Source: Alphaproteobacteria bacterium (GTDB taxonomy: Bacteria > Pseudomonadota > Alphaproteobacteria > RF32 > CAG-239). Taken from it: a stretch of 32,712 nucleotides of DNA. Positions within the stretch are counted from its first letter, which is position 1. Each line of letters begins with the position of its first letter. This document shows, one piece after another, positions 1 to 9,606 of this stretch. Location: the NCBI GenBank assembly GCA_016283295.1, contig JAEEMQ010000009.1:1-32712 (forward strand), read 5' to 3'. The notes under the pieces were generated by a model that saw only the letters and a list, made by a program, of their open reading frames with translations, made no database searches and was not told the origin of the DNA. The position numbers and the translations under genes are program-made.

Positions 1-114
1 CAGGAAGTCAAATTGGAGGCCGATGCCGGTGCGTTGCATGATGCAATGACTCAGGCGGCAAAGAAATACCCGGCCAAAGCTCAGGGCAGCCGCGGGAAGT
101 CGATGGAGGCTTAA
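1..114 (+). CDS. C-terminal fragment of an unidentified protein (truncated by window edge)
   Basis: Open frame from base 1 reads QEVKLEADAGALHDAMTQAAKKYPAKAQGSRGKSMEA then TAA at 112-114; convergent overlap with the truA stop. Too short to identify. Confidence 0.5.
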   Translation, partial: QEVKLEADAGALHDAMTQAAKKYPAKAQGSRGKSMEA

Positions 115-851
115 TACATAACTTTGTTTAGGTATAACCCGTAAGCCGGCGCACTGACGCCGGCTTTTTTACGGTCGCAGGCTTCCAGAATGGTTTTAAC
201 ATCTTCCGGCTTTAGTTGACCGTTACCGACTTGCATCAGCGTACCGACCATATTGCGTACCTGATGATAAATAAACGAGCGCGCTTCCACCGTAAAAATA
301 ATCTCGTCGCCGACTTTGGCAATATCCAATTTATCCAGAGTTTTGAGCGGCGATTTGGCCTGACAGCCGGAACCGCGGAACGAGCTGAAATCGTGATGGC
401 CGAGCAGATATTGTGCCCCTTTTTGCATGGCTTCGACATCAAGCGGATAGGTGACGTGCCAGACGCGGTTGACAAGTAGCGGGCTGGGACCGCGACGGTT
501 CAAAATTCGATAAATATAACCGCGGCCTTTGGCGGAAAAGCGGGCATGAAAATCGGCGCCGACTTTTTCGGTTTTGAGCACGGCGACCGGCGCCTGCAAT
601 TCGCGCAACAGGGCGTTCAGACTCTCCTGCATTTTATATTCGCTCAAGTCCAAATCCAAGTCAAAATGCGCCACTTGCCCTAAGGCATGCACTCCGGCAT
701 CGGTGCGTCCGGCGGCAAAAACTTCGGTGGTTTGGTGCGAAAAAACGAAGATGGCTCGCTCCAAATATTCTTGCACACTCGGCCCTTCGCGCTGTTTTTG
801 CCAGCCGACGAGATTGGTGCCGTCATATTCTATCGTAATTTTGTAACGCAT
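111..851 (-). CDS. truA: tRNA pseudouridine synthase A
   Basis: 246 aa; MRYKITIEYDGTNLVGWQ, AAGRTDAGVHALGQVAHF (catalytic Asp motif), RSFIYHQVRNMVGTL are characteristic of TruA. Confidence 0.97.
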   Translation of the reverse strand: MRYKITIEYDGTNLVGWQKQREGPSVQEYLERAIFVFSHQTTEVFAAGRTDAGVHALGQVAHFDLDLDLSEYKMQESLNALLRELQAPVAVLKTEKVGADFHARFSAKGRGYIYRILNRRGPSPLLVNRVWHVTYPLDVEAMQKGAQYLLGHHDFSSFRGSGCQAKSPLKTLDKLDIAKVGDEIIFTVEARSFIYHQVRNMVGTLMQVGNGQLKPEDVKTILEACDRKKAGVSAPAYGLYLNKVMY

Positions 852-976
852 ATTTTTTCCTTTGGAGATAACTTAAAAAAGCGGCGGGCAAATGTCAAAT
901 AAAATCTGCAATAATCGGAATTTGTTGTGTGTGCGGCGGTAAAAAGCGGAAAAAACACCGGGGCGCAAAAAGTATA

Positions 977-1005
977 TTGACAAGCGCAAAAACATCAGAT
1001 ATAAG
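977..1005 (+). promoter_or_regulatory. sigma70-type promoter for tRNA-Thr
   Basis: TTGACA (977-982), 17-bp spacer, TATAAG (1000-1005), 15 bp before the tRNA 5' end. Confidence 0.75.
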
Positions 1006-1020
1006 TGTTACGAATTAAGC

Positions 1021-1096
1021 GCCGACATAGCTCAGTTGGTAGAGCAACTGATTTGTAATCAGTGGGTCGGGAGTTCGAGTCTCTCTGTCGGCACCA
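1021..1096 (+). tRNA. tRNA-Thr (anticodon TGT)
   Basis: GCCGACA/TGTCGGC acceptor stem, GCTCAGTTGGTAGAGC D-arm, ACTGA-TTTGTAA-TCAGT anticodon arm, GTTCGAGTC T-loop, encoded CCA. Confidence 0.96.
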
Positions 1097-1100
1097 ATAA

Positions 1101-1130
1101 AAAAAGCCACCCTTTGCGGGTGGCTTTTTT
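1101..1130 (+). terminator. Rho-independent terminator, potentially bidirectional
   Basis: AAAAAGCCACCC-TTTGC-GGGTGGCTTTTTT; A-tract on one side and T-tract on the other, between tRNA-Thr and convergent cysS. Confidence 0.85.
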
Positions 1131-1149
1131 ATGTCCTTCTCTTTTGCTC

Positions 1150-2526
1150 TCAGGCTTTCTTCCAAGTGGTGCCGGACGGGGAATCTTCCAAGATGATGCC
1201 GCGCTCCTTGAGCGAATTGCGAATGGCGTCGGCGGTGGCCCAATCCTTATTCTTTTTGGCTTCGGCCCGCTGCTGAATCAGCGCCTCGATTTCGGCCGCT
1301 TCGTCATTGTTTTCGCCCTTGAACCACGCTTCCGGCTCGTTATACAACAGCCCGAGCATATAAGCATCGGCCAACAGTTCGGACTTGAGGGCCGAGCGTT
1401 CTTCGGCGGTTTCGGCCTTATTCAGGTTATTGACGGTTTCGTGCAAATAAGACAAAGCCAGCGGGGTGTTCAAATCATCGGCCAGCGCTTCCACCACTTT
1501 CGGGTTCGGCGCAACTTCTTTGGTCGGTACGTCGGCATTTTTCAAAAGGGCGTTATAGAATTTATCCAGCACGCTCTTGGCATTTTGCAACCCCTCAAAA
1601 GTAAAGTTAAACGGCTGATGATAGTGCGTGGTTAAAAACAACAGACGCAAAGCCTCGGCCGGATATTTTGCCAGGATTTCATCAACTGTGTAAAAATTGC
1701 CGAGCGATTTACTCATTTTGACACCGTTTATCATCAGCATACCGGTATGCACCCAATAATGAGCAAAGTTGGTGCCCGGAAATGCACCGCAAGACTGCGC
1801 CAATTCGTTTTCATGGTGCGGGAAAATCAAGTCGGAGCCGCCGCCGTGAATATCAAAATCGTTGCCGAGCAACTTGGAGCTCATCGCCGAGCACTCCAAA
1901 TGCCAACCCGGACGGCCGTAACCCCACGGGCTGTCCCAACCCGGTTGGTCGGCATCCGACGGTTTCCATAAAATAAAGTCGGCCGGATTCTTTTTATAAT
2001 CGGCGACTTCAATGCGAGCGCCGGCCAGCATTTCTTTCATCGAACGGCCGGAAAGACGGCCATACGCCGGCATGGAATCAACATCAAACAGCACCTGTTT
2101 TTCCGCTTCATAAGCGTGGCCGTTGGCGAGCAGTTTTTTGACCAGCTCAATCATATCGGCAATATATTCGGTGGCACGCGGACGATAATTCGGCGCCAAA
2201 ACGTTGAGCTTAGCCATATCCTCAATGTACCAATTATAGGTTTGTTCGGTAATTTCGCGGATGGACTTGCCGGTTTCTTTGTGTTTGTTCAAAATCTTGT
2301 CATCAACATCGGTAATGTTGGAAACGTAGGTTACGTGCTCTTTGCCGTAAACATAACACAACAGGCGATACAAAACATCGTAGACTACCGGCGTTTTGGC
2401 GTTACCGAGATGGGCTTTGTCATAAACGGTCGGGCCGCAAACATACATCCGCACATTGTTTTCATCAATCGGAGTGAACGGGACTTTGCGTTGTTTTAAA
2501 GTATCGTGCAAATAAATTTGTGTCAT
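1150..2526 (-). CDS. cysS: cysteinyl-tRNA synthetase
   Basis: 458 aa; MYVCGPTVYDKAHLGNAKT (HIGH-like region), GGSDLIFPHHENELAQS, KMSKSLGNF (KMSKS). Confidence 0.97.
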   Translation of the reverse strand: MTQIYLHDTLKQRKVPFTPIDENNVRMYVCGPTVYDKAHLGNAKTPVVYDVLYRLLCYVYGKEHVTYVSNITDVDDKILNKHKETGKSIREITEQTYNWYIEDMAKLNVLAPNYRPRATEYIADMIELVKKLLANGHAYEAEKQVLFDVDSMPAYGRLSGRSMKEMLAGARIEVADYKKNPADFILWKPSDADQPGWDSPWGYGRPGWHLECSAMSSKLLGNDFDIHGGGSDLIFPHHENELAQSCGAFPGTNFAHYWVHTGMLMINGVKMSKSLGNFYTVDEILAKYPAEALRLLFLTTHYHQPFNFTFEGLQNAKSVLDKFYNALLKNADVPTKEVAPNPKVVEALADDLNTPLALSYLHETVNNLNKAETAEERSALKSELLADAYMLGLLYNEPEAWFKGENNDEAAEIEALIQQRAEAKKNKDWATADAIRNSLKERGIILEDSPSGTTWKKA

Positions 2527-2539
2527 ATTTTTTCCTTTG

Positions 2540-3862
2540 TTATGCTTTTTCGCCTTTAAGACGTTTTAAGGTTTTATCAAAACCGATGAGCGGCAACAGC
2601 GTTTTCAGCTCCGGTCCGTTGTCAAGTGCGGTCAGAGCCTTGCGAATCGGGTGGAACAAGTCTTTGCCTTTTTTGCCGCTTTGCGCTTTAACCGTATTCA
2701 GCCACGCATTGAAGGTGCTTTCGTCCCACGGTTCCGGCGGTAATACCGAAGCAGCCAAATCGGTCAGCGCTTTATCTTCAATAATCGGCGTAACTTCTTT
2801 ATGGCAGATATCCGCCCAGGCTTTGATGTCGTCAACCACGTTCAAATTCGGGCGCACTTTGTTCCAGAATTCTTCGCTGACGTCAACCCGGTCCTTTACC
2901 GCCGCATAAGGCAGAGAACGCACGAATTTGGTGTTGAAATGTTTGAGTTCTTCTTCGTCAAACTTCGGCTGTGAGCGGCCGAGTTTGGCAAAATCGAGCG
3001 ATTGCGCCAGTTCATCAAGAGAGTAATACGGCTCGATGGCATCAGAAGTGCCGAGTTTAGCCAAGAACGAGCAGATGGCCAGAGCTTCCACTCCTTCGGC
3101 TTTGAGTTCGCGCACACCCAAACTGCCCAAACGCTTGGAAAGCTTGCCTTCAACGCCGGTCAAAAGCGGCAGATGGGCAAAAGTCGGAACTTTGCCGCCG
3201 ATGGCTTCAAACATCTGAATTTGCGCCGCGGTGTTGGTAACGTGGTCTTCGCCGCGCACAATGTGGGTAATGCCGAAATCGGAATCGTCGATGCAGGACG
3301 GGAAGTGATAAAGATAACTGCCGTCTTCGCGAATGATAATCGGGTCGCTTAATTTTTCCGCCTCATATTGACAATGACCGCGCACAATATCTTCCCATTC
3401 GATTATGCCCGGATTGAGCTTGAAACGATAGTGCGGTTTGCGGCCTTCCGCCTCAAATTTGGCAATATCTTCCGGCGTATAGCGCAAGGCCTGACGATCA
3501 TAAATCGGGGCTTCGCCTTTAGCCATGGCGCGTTTGCGTTTGATTTGCAATTCTTCCGGTGTATCGTAGCACGGATAAATGCGGCCCTCGGCGATGAGCT
3601 TGTCGCGCATGGCGTCATAGCGTTCAAAACGCGCGGACTGACGGGCTTCTTCACACCAATCGAAACCGAGCCATTTCAGGCTTTCGCGCATGGCATCTTC
3701 GTATTCTTTTTTGGAGCGGGCAAAGTCCGTATCGTCAATACGGAGCATAAACTTTCCGCCCAGTTTTTTAGCCAAGAGCCAGTTAAACAGCGCCGTTCGC
3801 GTGTTGCCGATGTGCATAAAACCGGTAGGGCTCGGGGCAAATCTTACTTTAATTTCTGACAT
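2540..3862 (-). CDS. gltX: glutamyl-tRNA synthetase
   Basis: 440 aa; RFAPSPTGFMHIGNTRTALFNWL, LRIDDTD, and a KLSKR signature (EGKLSKRLGSLGV). Confidence 0.96.
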   Translation of the reverse strand: MSEIKVRFAPSPTGFMHIGNTRTALFNWLLAKKLGGKFMLRIDDTDFARSKKEYEDAMRESLKWLGFDWCEEARQSARFERYDAMRDKLIAEGRIYPCYDTPEELQIKRKRAMAKGEAPIYDRQALRYTPEDIAKFEAEGRKPHYRFKLNPGIIEWEDIVRGHCQYEAEKLSDPIIIREDGSYLYHFPSCIDDSDFGITHIVRGEDHVTNTAAQIQMFEAIGGKVPTFAHLPLLTGVEGKLSKRLGSLGVRELKAEGVEALAICSFLAKLGTSDAIEPYYSLDELAQSLDFAKLGRSQPKFDEEELKHFNTKFVRSLPYAAVKDRVDVSEEFWNKVRPNLNVVDDIKAWADICHKEVTPIIEDKALTDLAASVLPPEPWDESTFNAWLNTVKAQSGKKGKDLFHPIRKALTALDNGPELKTLLPLIGFDKTLKRLKGEKA

Positions 3863-3989
3863 TTTTATACCTAAATTTTGTTTGTTAATTACGGCATAAT
3901 AAAGACTTTACTTCGTAAATTCAACCTTAAAATGCACTCGGCGGATAAATTTTTGGGATTAAAAAAGTATATATAACCATGGAAAACGA

Positions 3990-4018
3990 TTGACAAAATC
4001 GACCAATAATGCTACAAA
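3990..4018 (+). promoter_or_regulatory. sigma70-type promoter
   Basis: TTGACA (3990-3995), 17-bp spacer, TACAAA (4013-4018), upstream of the 4057 start; argues against the longer ORF start at 4009. Confidence 0.6.
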
Positions 4019-4056
4019 TAAAGTATGCAGAGCAACCATGCCAAGGGAGATATTCC

Positions 4057-5163
4057 ATGAGCGACGAAAAAACACCGGAAAACATTATGTCGGCCGAGGA
4101 GCAATTCGACCAATACGGGCGTTTGCTTAACCCGAACGGCGCCGGTGTTAAAGATATGATACTGGCGGCGATTTCCGGCAAAAAAGAGGAATTTCATTTT
4201 TATCATATATCCCGTGATGCGTCGGAGGATAGAGCGCGTTCGTTTGAGCAGGGAATTAAGGCGGCGGCAGGTACCGGTTACGGCGGGCAATCTTCCGGTT
4301 TTTATTGCTGGACCAACGAAGAACAGGCAAACAAATGCTTTGCCGGTTGGGCTATCGGCGCCGATGCCGAGTGGGCCAAAAAAACTTTCGGGTTGGATAC
4401 GACCTTGAAAGACGGTAATGCTTTGAAAGTGGAAATTACGATTCCGGCCGATGCGGTTAAATATCCGGATTTTCAGCTGGATAACGAACAACATCCCAAC
4501 AAAAATCGCGGGCGCGATCGTTCGATTTGGCTCGATTTTTGGGAAGCGCAAAAGCATATTTTCAACGACGGCAATTTTACTTTTAAGGATTCCGCCGGCA
4601 ACAGCTATAAAGGTATTGCCTGGGATGAAGAAAAACATTGTCCGGTTTTGCTGATGAGCGACGGCGTCGGCAACGAAAAGAAAAAATATATGGAAACCAC
4701 GCGGGCCGAAGATTCGGAAATAACGCAGAGCGTCAATGATTATTTTTGCCGTTGTAATCCGGAGTTTCGCGAAAATTATGATGCGCTGATTAAGGCTGTG
4801 GCCAAAAATGAGCGCGAAGTTGTGATAAACGGCCGAGTTTTGCATACGCAGAATATTGCCTTGAAATATTGCGGGGAGGCGGCGCTCGAAAATGTTAAAA
4901 TCAGCAAAATGCACAGCAATTTCGGGACGGATGAAAAAATTTCCGGCGCCAAGACCGTAACCTACGGCGAGCATAAGGTTTCGTTTAATGAGGAACCGCT
5001 GTTTTTCAGCAATAAAGCGCTGGAAAATAAGATGGCACAACTGCGGCAAAGAGTTTCCGGCGGCAACGCTGCGACCGAGAGGGCCCCGCAAGACAACGGC
5101 TTGAGTTCGGCCGCCAAATTGATATGGGATAAAATCAAGGCAAAAAGCAACCTGCCTGAATAG
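4057..5163 (+). CDS. hypothetical protein, possible ADP-ribosyltransferase-like N-terminal domain
   Basis: Start set at MSDEKTPEN after AAGGGAGA SD. EFHFYHISRDA...GYGGQSSGFYCWTNEEQANKCFAGWA...NALKVEITIPADAV resembles the H..., G-[FY]-Y order of ART-fold proteins; family unproven. Confidence 0.6.
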   Translation: MSDEKTPENIMSAEEQFDQYGRLLNPNGAGVKDMILAAISGKKEEFHFYHISRDASEDRARSFEQGIKAAAGTGYGGQSSGFYCWTNEEQANKCFAGWAIGADAEWAKKTFGLDTTLKDGNALKVEITIPADAVKYPDFQLDNEQHPNKNRGRDRSIWLDFWEAQKHIFNDGNFTFKDSAGNSYKGIAWDEEKHCPVLLMSDGVGNEKKKYMETTRAEDSEITQSVNDYFCRCNPEFRENYDALIKAVAKNEREVVINGRVLHTQNIALKYCGEAALENVKISKMHSNFGTDEKISGAKTVTYGEHKVSFNEEPLFFSNKALENKMAQLRQRVSGGNAATERAPQDNGLSSAAKLIWDKIKAKSNLPE

Positions 5164-5167
5164 ACGG

Positions 5168-5842
5168 TCAGCGAACTTTGTTTGCGGCGTTTTCTTTTTC
5201 CAGATCGGCGGTGATTTGTCTTAAATCTTCCAAAAACCAGTCGATATCGTCGTCATCGTCTTCGTGCAACATTTTATAGAAGCGCTCGCGATAGGCCAGC
5301 AAAAAGCTGGTTTCGGTGACTTTTAAATCGCGCACCCGGATTCTGCCGTCATTTTTGACCAGCGAAAAAATAACGTGAATTCCGCCCTTGGAAGCATCGT
5401 CAACATTGTTTTCAACGGCTTTGACATACACCGTGCAATATACGTTTTGCAACTGTTTATCGGCCAAAACTTTATCAATGGCGTAGGTAACGGCACCTTT
5501 ATCCAAATCAAGCGGATAACTCTTATAAAGGGCGGCGGTGTATTTTTGAAAAATGTCGAGATAAGCGGTGCGTTGCTCGTCCGTCATTTGTTTCCAATAT
5601 TTGCCGATAACAAAGCGGGCGGCGTGGTCCATATCAATATCGTTTTGCAAAATTTCATCGAGTTTTTGATATTTTTCCGCCGAATTTTCCGAGGTCAGAA
5701 TTTCCAAAACTTCGCGGCCTTTATTGTCGGCCCAGGTTTTGGCTTCGTCGGAGGTGAAGTTTTCCGCGGCACGGACGAGTGTCGGCAACAACAAGGTGCC
5801 GAGCAAAAAAAACATCAAATACAAACAATGTTTTAACTTCAT
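5168..5842 (-). CDS. MlaC/Ttg2D-family phospholipid-binding ABC transporter accessory protein
   Basis: Signal peptide (MKLKHCLYLMFFLLGTLLLPTLVRAA) then KLDEILQNDIDMDHAARFVIGKYWKQMTDEQRTAYLDIFQKY...; typical MlaC layout. Start moved from 5878 to the MKLKH Met. Confidence 0.8.
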   Translation of the reverse strand: MKLKHCLYLMFFLLGTLLLPTLVRAAENFTSDEAKTWADNKGREVLEILTSENSAEKYQKLDEILQNDIDMDHAARFVIGKYWKQMTDEQRTAYLDIFQKYTAALYKSYPLDLDKGAVTYAIDKVLADKQLQNVYCTVYVKAVENNVDDASKGGIHVIFSLVKNDGRIRVRDLKVTETSFLLAYRERFYKMLHEDDDDDIDWFLEDLRQITADLEKENAANKVR

Positions 5843-5898
5843 TTTAAAACCTCCGGTGTTATCATCGTACAAAACCATTTTAGCATACTGGAAAAAAA

Positions 5899-7032
5899 AT
5901 GAAAGTGTTTTTTAGTTTATTAGTCGTTTTAGCCGGATTTACCGGTTTTGAAGCTCAGGCGCAAAAGGTGTTGTCGGGGGCCCAGGTCAGACCGGTGGTG
6001 CAGCCGGCAGTTAATCCGGAAAATAAGGAAAAACGGGCAGAACGGGAAGAATTTATGGCCATACAAAAGGCACAGCAGGAAGCGCAGGGGATATCCACTA
6101 TGCGGCGGATAAGACAGCGCGACCGAATCCGTTGCGGCACGAATCTGCAACTCAAATGTTTTGCCTATCGCGAAGACGATATGTGGCACGGTATTGACGC
6201 TGATTTTTGCAAGGCCATCGCTTTGGCGGTGGTGGGCGATGCCGACCATATCGAAATGGTAAATGTTGAAGCCGATGAGGTGTCGCGTGCGCTCAATTCC
6301 GGACGGATAGACGTTATGCTCAGCGGTGCACCGATATCGGCCCGCTCGGAAGTAAGCAAAAACATTATGCCGGTCGGGGTGTTGTATTATGAGCCGCAGA
6401 TGCTGATGATGTCGGAAAAAGACGGGGAAGAAAATGAAGATTTTATCGGCAAAAAAATCTGTGTAGCCGAGGGAACCGATTATTCCCGCAACTTTGAAAC
6501 ATTCAACAACGAGCACAATTTGGAAGCAAAAACTCTGCCGTTTCCGACGGTAAAGGCCATGCGCGAGGGATTTTTGCTCAAGCGGTGCGATATGGCAACC
6601 GCCGGTGCGGTTTATCTCAGCGGTATGAAGCAGGCGATGGCGAAAAGCAATTTCAAAATCTTTCCGGAACCGATTTCGGTGGCGCCGGTAATGGCGTCGG
6701 TGGCGCGCGGCAATAACGATTTCGGCTTGGCCGTGAAGTGGGTTATCAACGGGCTGCAGCTGGCGGAACAATACGGAATGAATGCTAAAAATCTGAACTT
6801 TTTCCGCGGACACAACAATCCGGAAATTCGCAACCTGATGGGCGATAATCCGCAGCTGTGGAACGGTTTGGGGCTGTTCCCGAAGTGGCTCGACCAGGCG
6901 GTGGCGATTGTCGGCAATTACGGCGCGATTTTCGAGCGTAACGTCGGCGCCGAATCCGATTATAAAATCAAGCGCGAACAAGGAAAGCTGATTAAAGACG
7001 GCGGTGCTATCTATCCGGAGCCGTTTTTATAG
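5899..7032 (+). CDS. amino-acid ABC transporter periplasmic binding protein (family 3, AapJ-like)
   Basis: Signal peptide; RDRIRCGTNLQLKCFAY...WHGIDADFCKAIALAVVGDADHIEMVNV; PQLWNGLGLFPKWLDQAVAIVGNYGAIFERNVG is typical of AapJ/BztA-type SBPs. No permease adjacent. Confidence 0.82.
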   Translation: MKVFFSLLVVLAGFTGFEAQAQKVLSGAQVRPVVQPAVNPENKEKRAEREEFMAIQKAQQEAQGISTMRRIRQRDRIRCGTNLQLKCFAYREDDMWHGIDADFCKAIALAVVGDADHIEMVNVEADEVSRALNSGRIDVMLSGAPISARSEVSKNIMPVGVLYYEPQMLMMSEKDGEENEDFIGKKICVAEGTDYSRNFETFNNEHNLEAKTLPFPTVKAMREGFLLKRCDMATAGAVYLSGMKQAMAKSNFKIFPEPISVAPVMASVARGNNDFGLAVKWVINGLQLAEQYGMNAKNLNFFRGHNNPEIRNLMGDNPQLWNGLGLFPKWLDQAVAIVGNYGAIFERNVGAESDYKIKREQGKLIKDGGAIYPEPFL

Positions 7033-8088
7033 ATCTTTGACGGAATTATTTGATAAGAGCTCGGCAATTTGTTGATTGCGAGCATCCAGGCGACTCATTA
7101 TATTGCGGTAAAATGTCCACCATTTTGCAATTTTTTCTTCACTTTTGTAATCGCAATGTAAAATTTCTGTTGGCCATCCTTCCTTTGATAATGTATCCTC
7201 TCCGTTTTCACTCATTAAATCATAAACAGCAGAACAATCTTCGGTTACCCAATTATGTTTACCATCATAACTTTTATTTAAGCAGAAAAATTTTGCGTAA
7301 TTTTCAAATGAACCAAACATTTCGAAATACTCTTTATCTTCTTTTGACATATCAAATAAAGGATTACTACCTGTAGGAAATCCGCTTTCATACATTCTCC
7401 TGATGCATTCGAGCGTTAAATCAAAACGGTCTTGAATCCTATCAGACATTCCTCGCGCCTGATTTATTGAGCAATCGTGTCGCGGAAATAGCATAAATCC
7501 ACCGATTGTATTGGAATATTGCAAATAATACCAAATGAATTCTTTATATAAGGGATAGCTAGCATTGTAATGTCTCTTTTTCTCAATTCTCGCTTTCTCA
7601 ACGCCAAATAAATTCAATCTTGTTTGCAATTCTTTTATTTCTTTGAGTAAGTTAGTTTTATCTTCACTAATTTTCTTCATTATTTGAGGTGTATTACCAT
7701 AAGTTCTATGCCAATAAATACTCATAATGGAATCACTACCTAAAATTATTTTATCATCTTGTGTTACTATTTCACAGCGACATCTTCCATTACGTTTAAT
7801 ATCTTGAATATTCTCATTATTTGATTTTTTGTGTTGAATATTCCATACTCTAATATGTGCTTCATACAAATTATAGCTGTTAACATCCGGATCAGGTAAG
7901 GCGTCATAACTCTTTGCGTAGTTATAAATCTTAGGACAACCATCTTCCCACACATCTATTCTTAATTCTGGTTTTGCAAAATTTTTCCAAAATCTATATC
8001 CGTCTTCATTTTTATATTTTCCAGAATCATCCGCAAAACATAATTTCACAAATTCTTCTGCTGGGCAATTTTCTACATCATTACTCAT
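7027..8088 (-). CDS. hypothetical protein with DUF6994-like motifs
   Basis: 353 aa; SNTIGGFMLFPRHDCSINQARGMSDRIQDRFDLTLECIRRMY...SFENYAKFFCLN; family name is from memory and unverified. AT-rich. Confidence 0.6.
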   Translation of the reverse strand: MSNDVENCPAEEFVKLCFADDSGKYKNEDGYRFWKNFAKPELRIDVWEDGCPKIYNYAKSYDALPDPDVNSYNLYEAHIRVWNIQHKKSNNENIQDIKRNGRCRCEIVTQDDKIILGSDSIMSIYWHRTYGNTPQIMKKISEDKTNLLKEIKELQTRLNLFGVEKARIEKKRHYNASYPLYKEFIWYYLQYSNTIGGFMLFPRHDCSINQARGMSDRIQDRFDLTLECIRRMYESGFPTGSNPLFDMSKEDKEYFEMFGSFENYAKFFCLNKSYDGKHNWVTEDCSAVYDLMSENGEDTLSKEGWPTEILHCDYKSEEKIAKWWTFYRNIMSRLDARNQQIAELLSNNSVKDL

Positions 8089-8154
8089 AGTCCTAATTCC
8101 TTATATTTGTTATCAAAATCCTATTTCAATATTTTTTGCTTGTCAACGCGGTTA

Positions 8155-9606
8155 TTATTCTTTTTCCGTGTCAATTGGTAGCCCCAACTGTGTAGCAGAT
8201 GGTTTGTTTTTCTGCCGTTCCAGAAAGGCCGCTACCGCCGATTGAACCATTTTGTCTTCTGTATCAACTTTGGCACCATAGGCTAACAGAAGGTCAATTA
8301 TTTTATCTTTGGCTTTATATTTTACGGCATAACTTAACGGAGTTTCGCCTTGGTTATTTTTTACATTAACATCGGTCCCGGCCTCAATTAGTGCCTTCGT
8401 TATACGGAAATTGTTACGTTTAATAAACTCATACAGTACGGTGTTTCGATTTTCGTCCCTAACATTAATATCAGACACTAATGTTAGAATTTTTGAAGTT
8501 ATTCCGTTCATATGATCTAAAATTCTGAATGATAATTCAGATGAGGAAACATTAAGTTTTATACCCTCCTTAATCATTCCGTTAGCAATTTTATGCTCAT
8601 AAACACACAAACAAAATATCCAATCCGACAATTCCACCGATTCACACACATCAATATTGCATTTCTTTAGGGTTAAAATAAGCCGGGAGGTTACATTATT
8701 TCTCAGATTTATCAAATTCCATGCATATTTTTTCCTGATATCAATATCTTCAATGCGCATTAGAAGAAATTTTATAATTTTATAATTTTTATGCTGACAA
8801 GCTTCGTCGATACATGTTTTACCTTTATCATTTTTAGCATATATATCTGCACCGGCCTCAAGCAATATTTTTATATTTTCCAAATATCCAGGAAATATTG
8901 CAGAAATCAGGGGTGTATTTCCAAATTCGTCTTTGGCATTGATAGTCTTATATGCACCTTTTTCAAGCAAAAATTTTAGGACTTCGGGGTTTTTATTGTT
9001 AACTGCATTATGTAATGGAAAATCTTTTCCTAGCGTTTTGCTCTTGGTGTTTATATCTCCGCCTAATTTTAACATATATTTTAAGATATATAAATTTTTA
9101 TTCACTGCGGCAAAGCATAAAGCATCTTGTACATCAAAATCAGCACCCAATCTTATAATTGTTTTAATAACTTCCAAATTGGGGTTGCTCAAACATGCCG
9201 ATAGAAAAGCAGAAAGAAAAACGTTATATTCATTAATATCAGATCCCAATTCTACCAATTTTTTAATAATATCCGGATTGGCATTATGAAACGCAGCATA
9301 GTTTACCGGACTATATTCGCACATATCCAATGCATCTATCTTAGCTCCGTGCTTTACTAATATTTCAATCATTTCAGGTTTTCTGCTATATTCTGCCGCA
9401 AGATGTAAAGGTGTTGCATAGTCATGCTTTTCAATTTCTCTATTAACATCAGCGCCTTTATTAATACAAAATTCAACCCCTTCTATACTATCGGCACGAA
9501 TTGCATAATCTAAAGCAGTCCATCCTTTTTTATCCGGTTGATTAATATCAGCGCCGTTGTGGAGCTTTTCTTTCCATCCGGCGATATCAAATTTTATTTT
9601 TCCCAT
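8155..9606 (-). CDS. ankyrin-repeat protein
   Basis: 483 aa with many ankyrin units, e.g. DKKGWTALDYAIRADSIEGVEFCINKGADVN, DEFGNTPLISAIFPGYLENIKILLEAGADIYAKN, NNQGETPLSYAVKYKAKDKIIDLLLAYGAKV. Confidence 0.92.
   Translation of the reverse strand: MGKIKFDIAGWKEKLHNGADINQPDKKGWTALDYAIRADSIEGVEFCINKGADVNREIEKHDYATPLHLAAEYSRKPEMIEILVKHGAKIDALDMCEYSPVNYAAFHNANPDIIKKLVELGSDINEYNVFLSAFLSACLSNPNLEVIKTIIRLGADFDVQDALCFAAVNKNLYILKYMLKLGGDINTKSKTLGKDFPLHNAVNNKNPEVLKFLLEKGAYKTINAKDEFGNTPLISAIFPGYLENIKILLEAGADIYAKNDKGKTCIDEACQHKNYKIIKFLLMRIEDIDIRKKYAWNLINLRNNVTSRLILTLKKCNIDVCESVELSDWIFCLCVYEHKIANGMIKEGIKLNVSSSELSFRILDHMNGITSKILTLVSDINVRDENRNTVLYEFIKRNNFRITKALIEAGTDVNVKNNQGETPLSYAVKYKAKDKIIDLLLAYGAKVDTEDKMVQSAVAAFLERQKNKPSATQLGLPIDTEKE

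Noticed and set aside
4012-5091. 359-aa minus-strand ORF antisense to the 4057 gene
   Set aside because: Mirror ORF of a well-supported plus gene with promoter and SD; composition looks like antisense translation.
5929-6981. 350-aa minus ORF antisense to the SBP gene
   Set aside because: Antisense to a clear family-3 binding protein; no family features of its own.
7021-7040. Convergent stop overlap (7027-7032) as a special regulatory site
   Set aside because: Six-base overlap of convergent stops is common and shows no extra structure.
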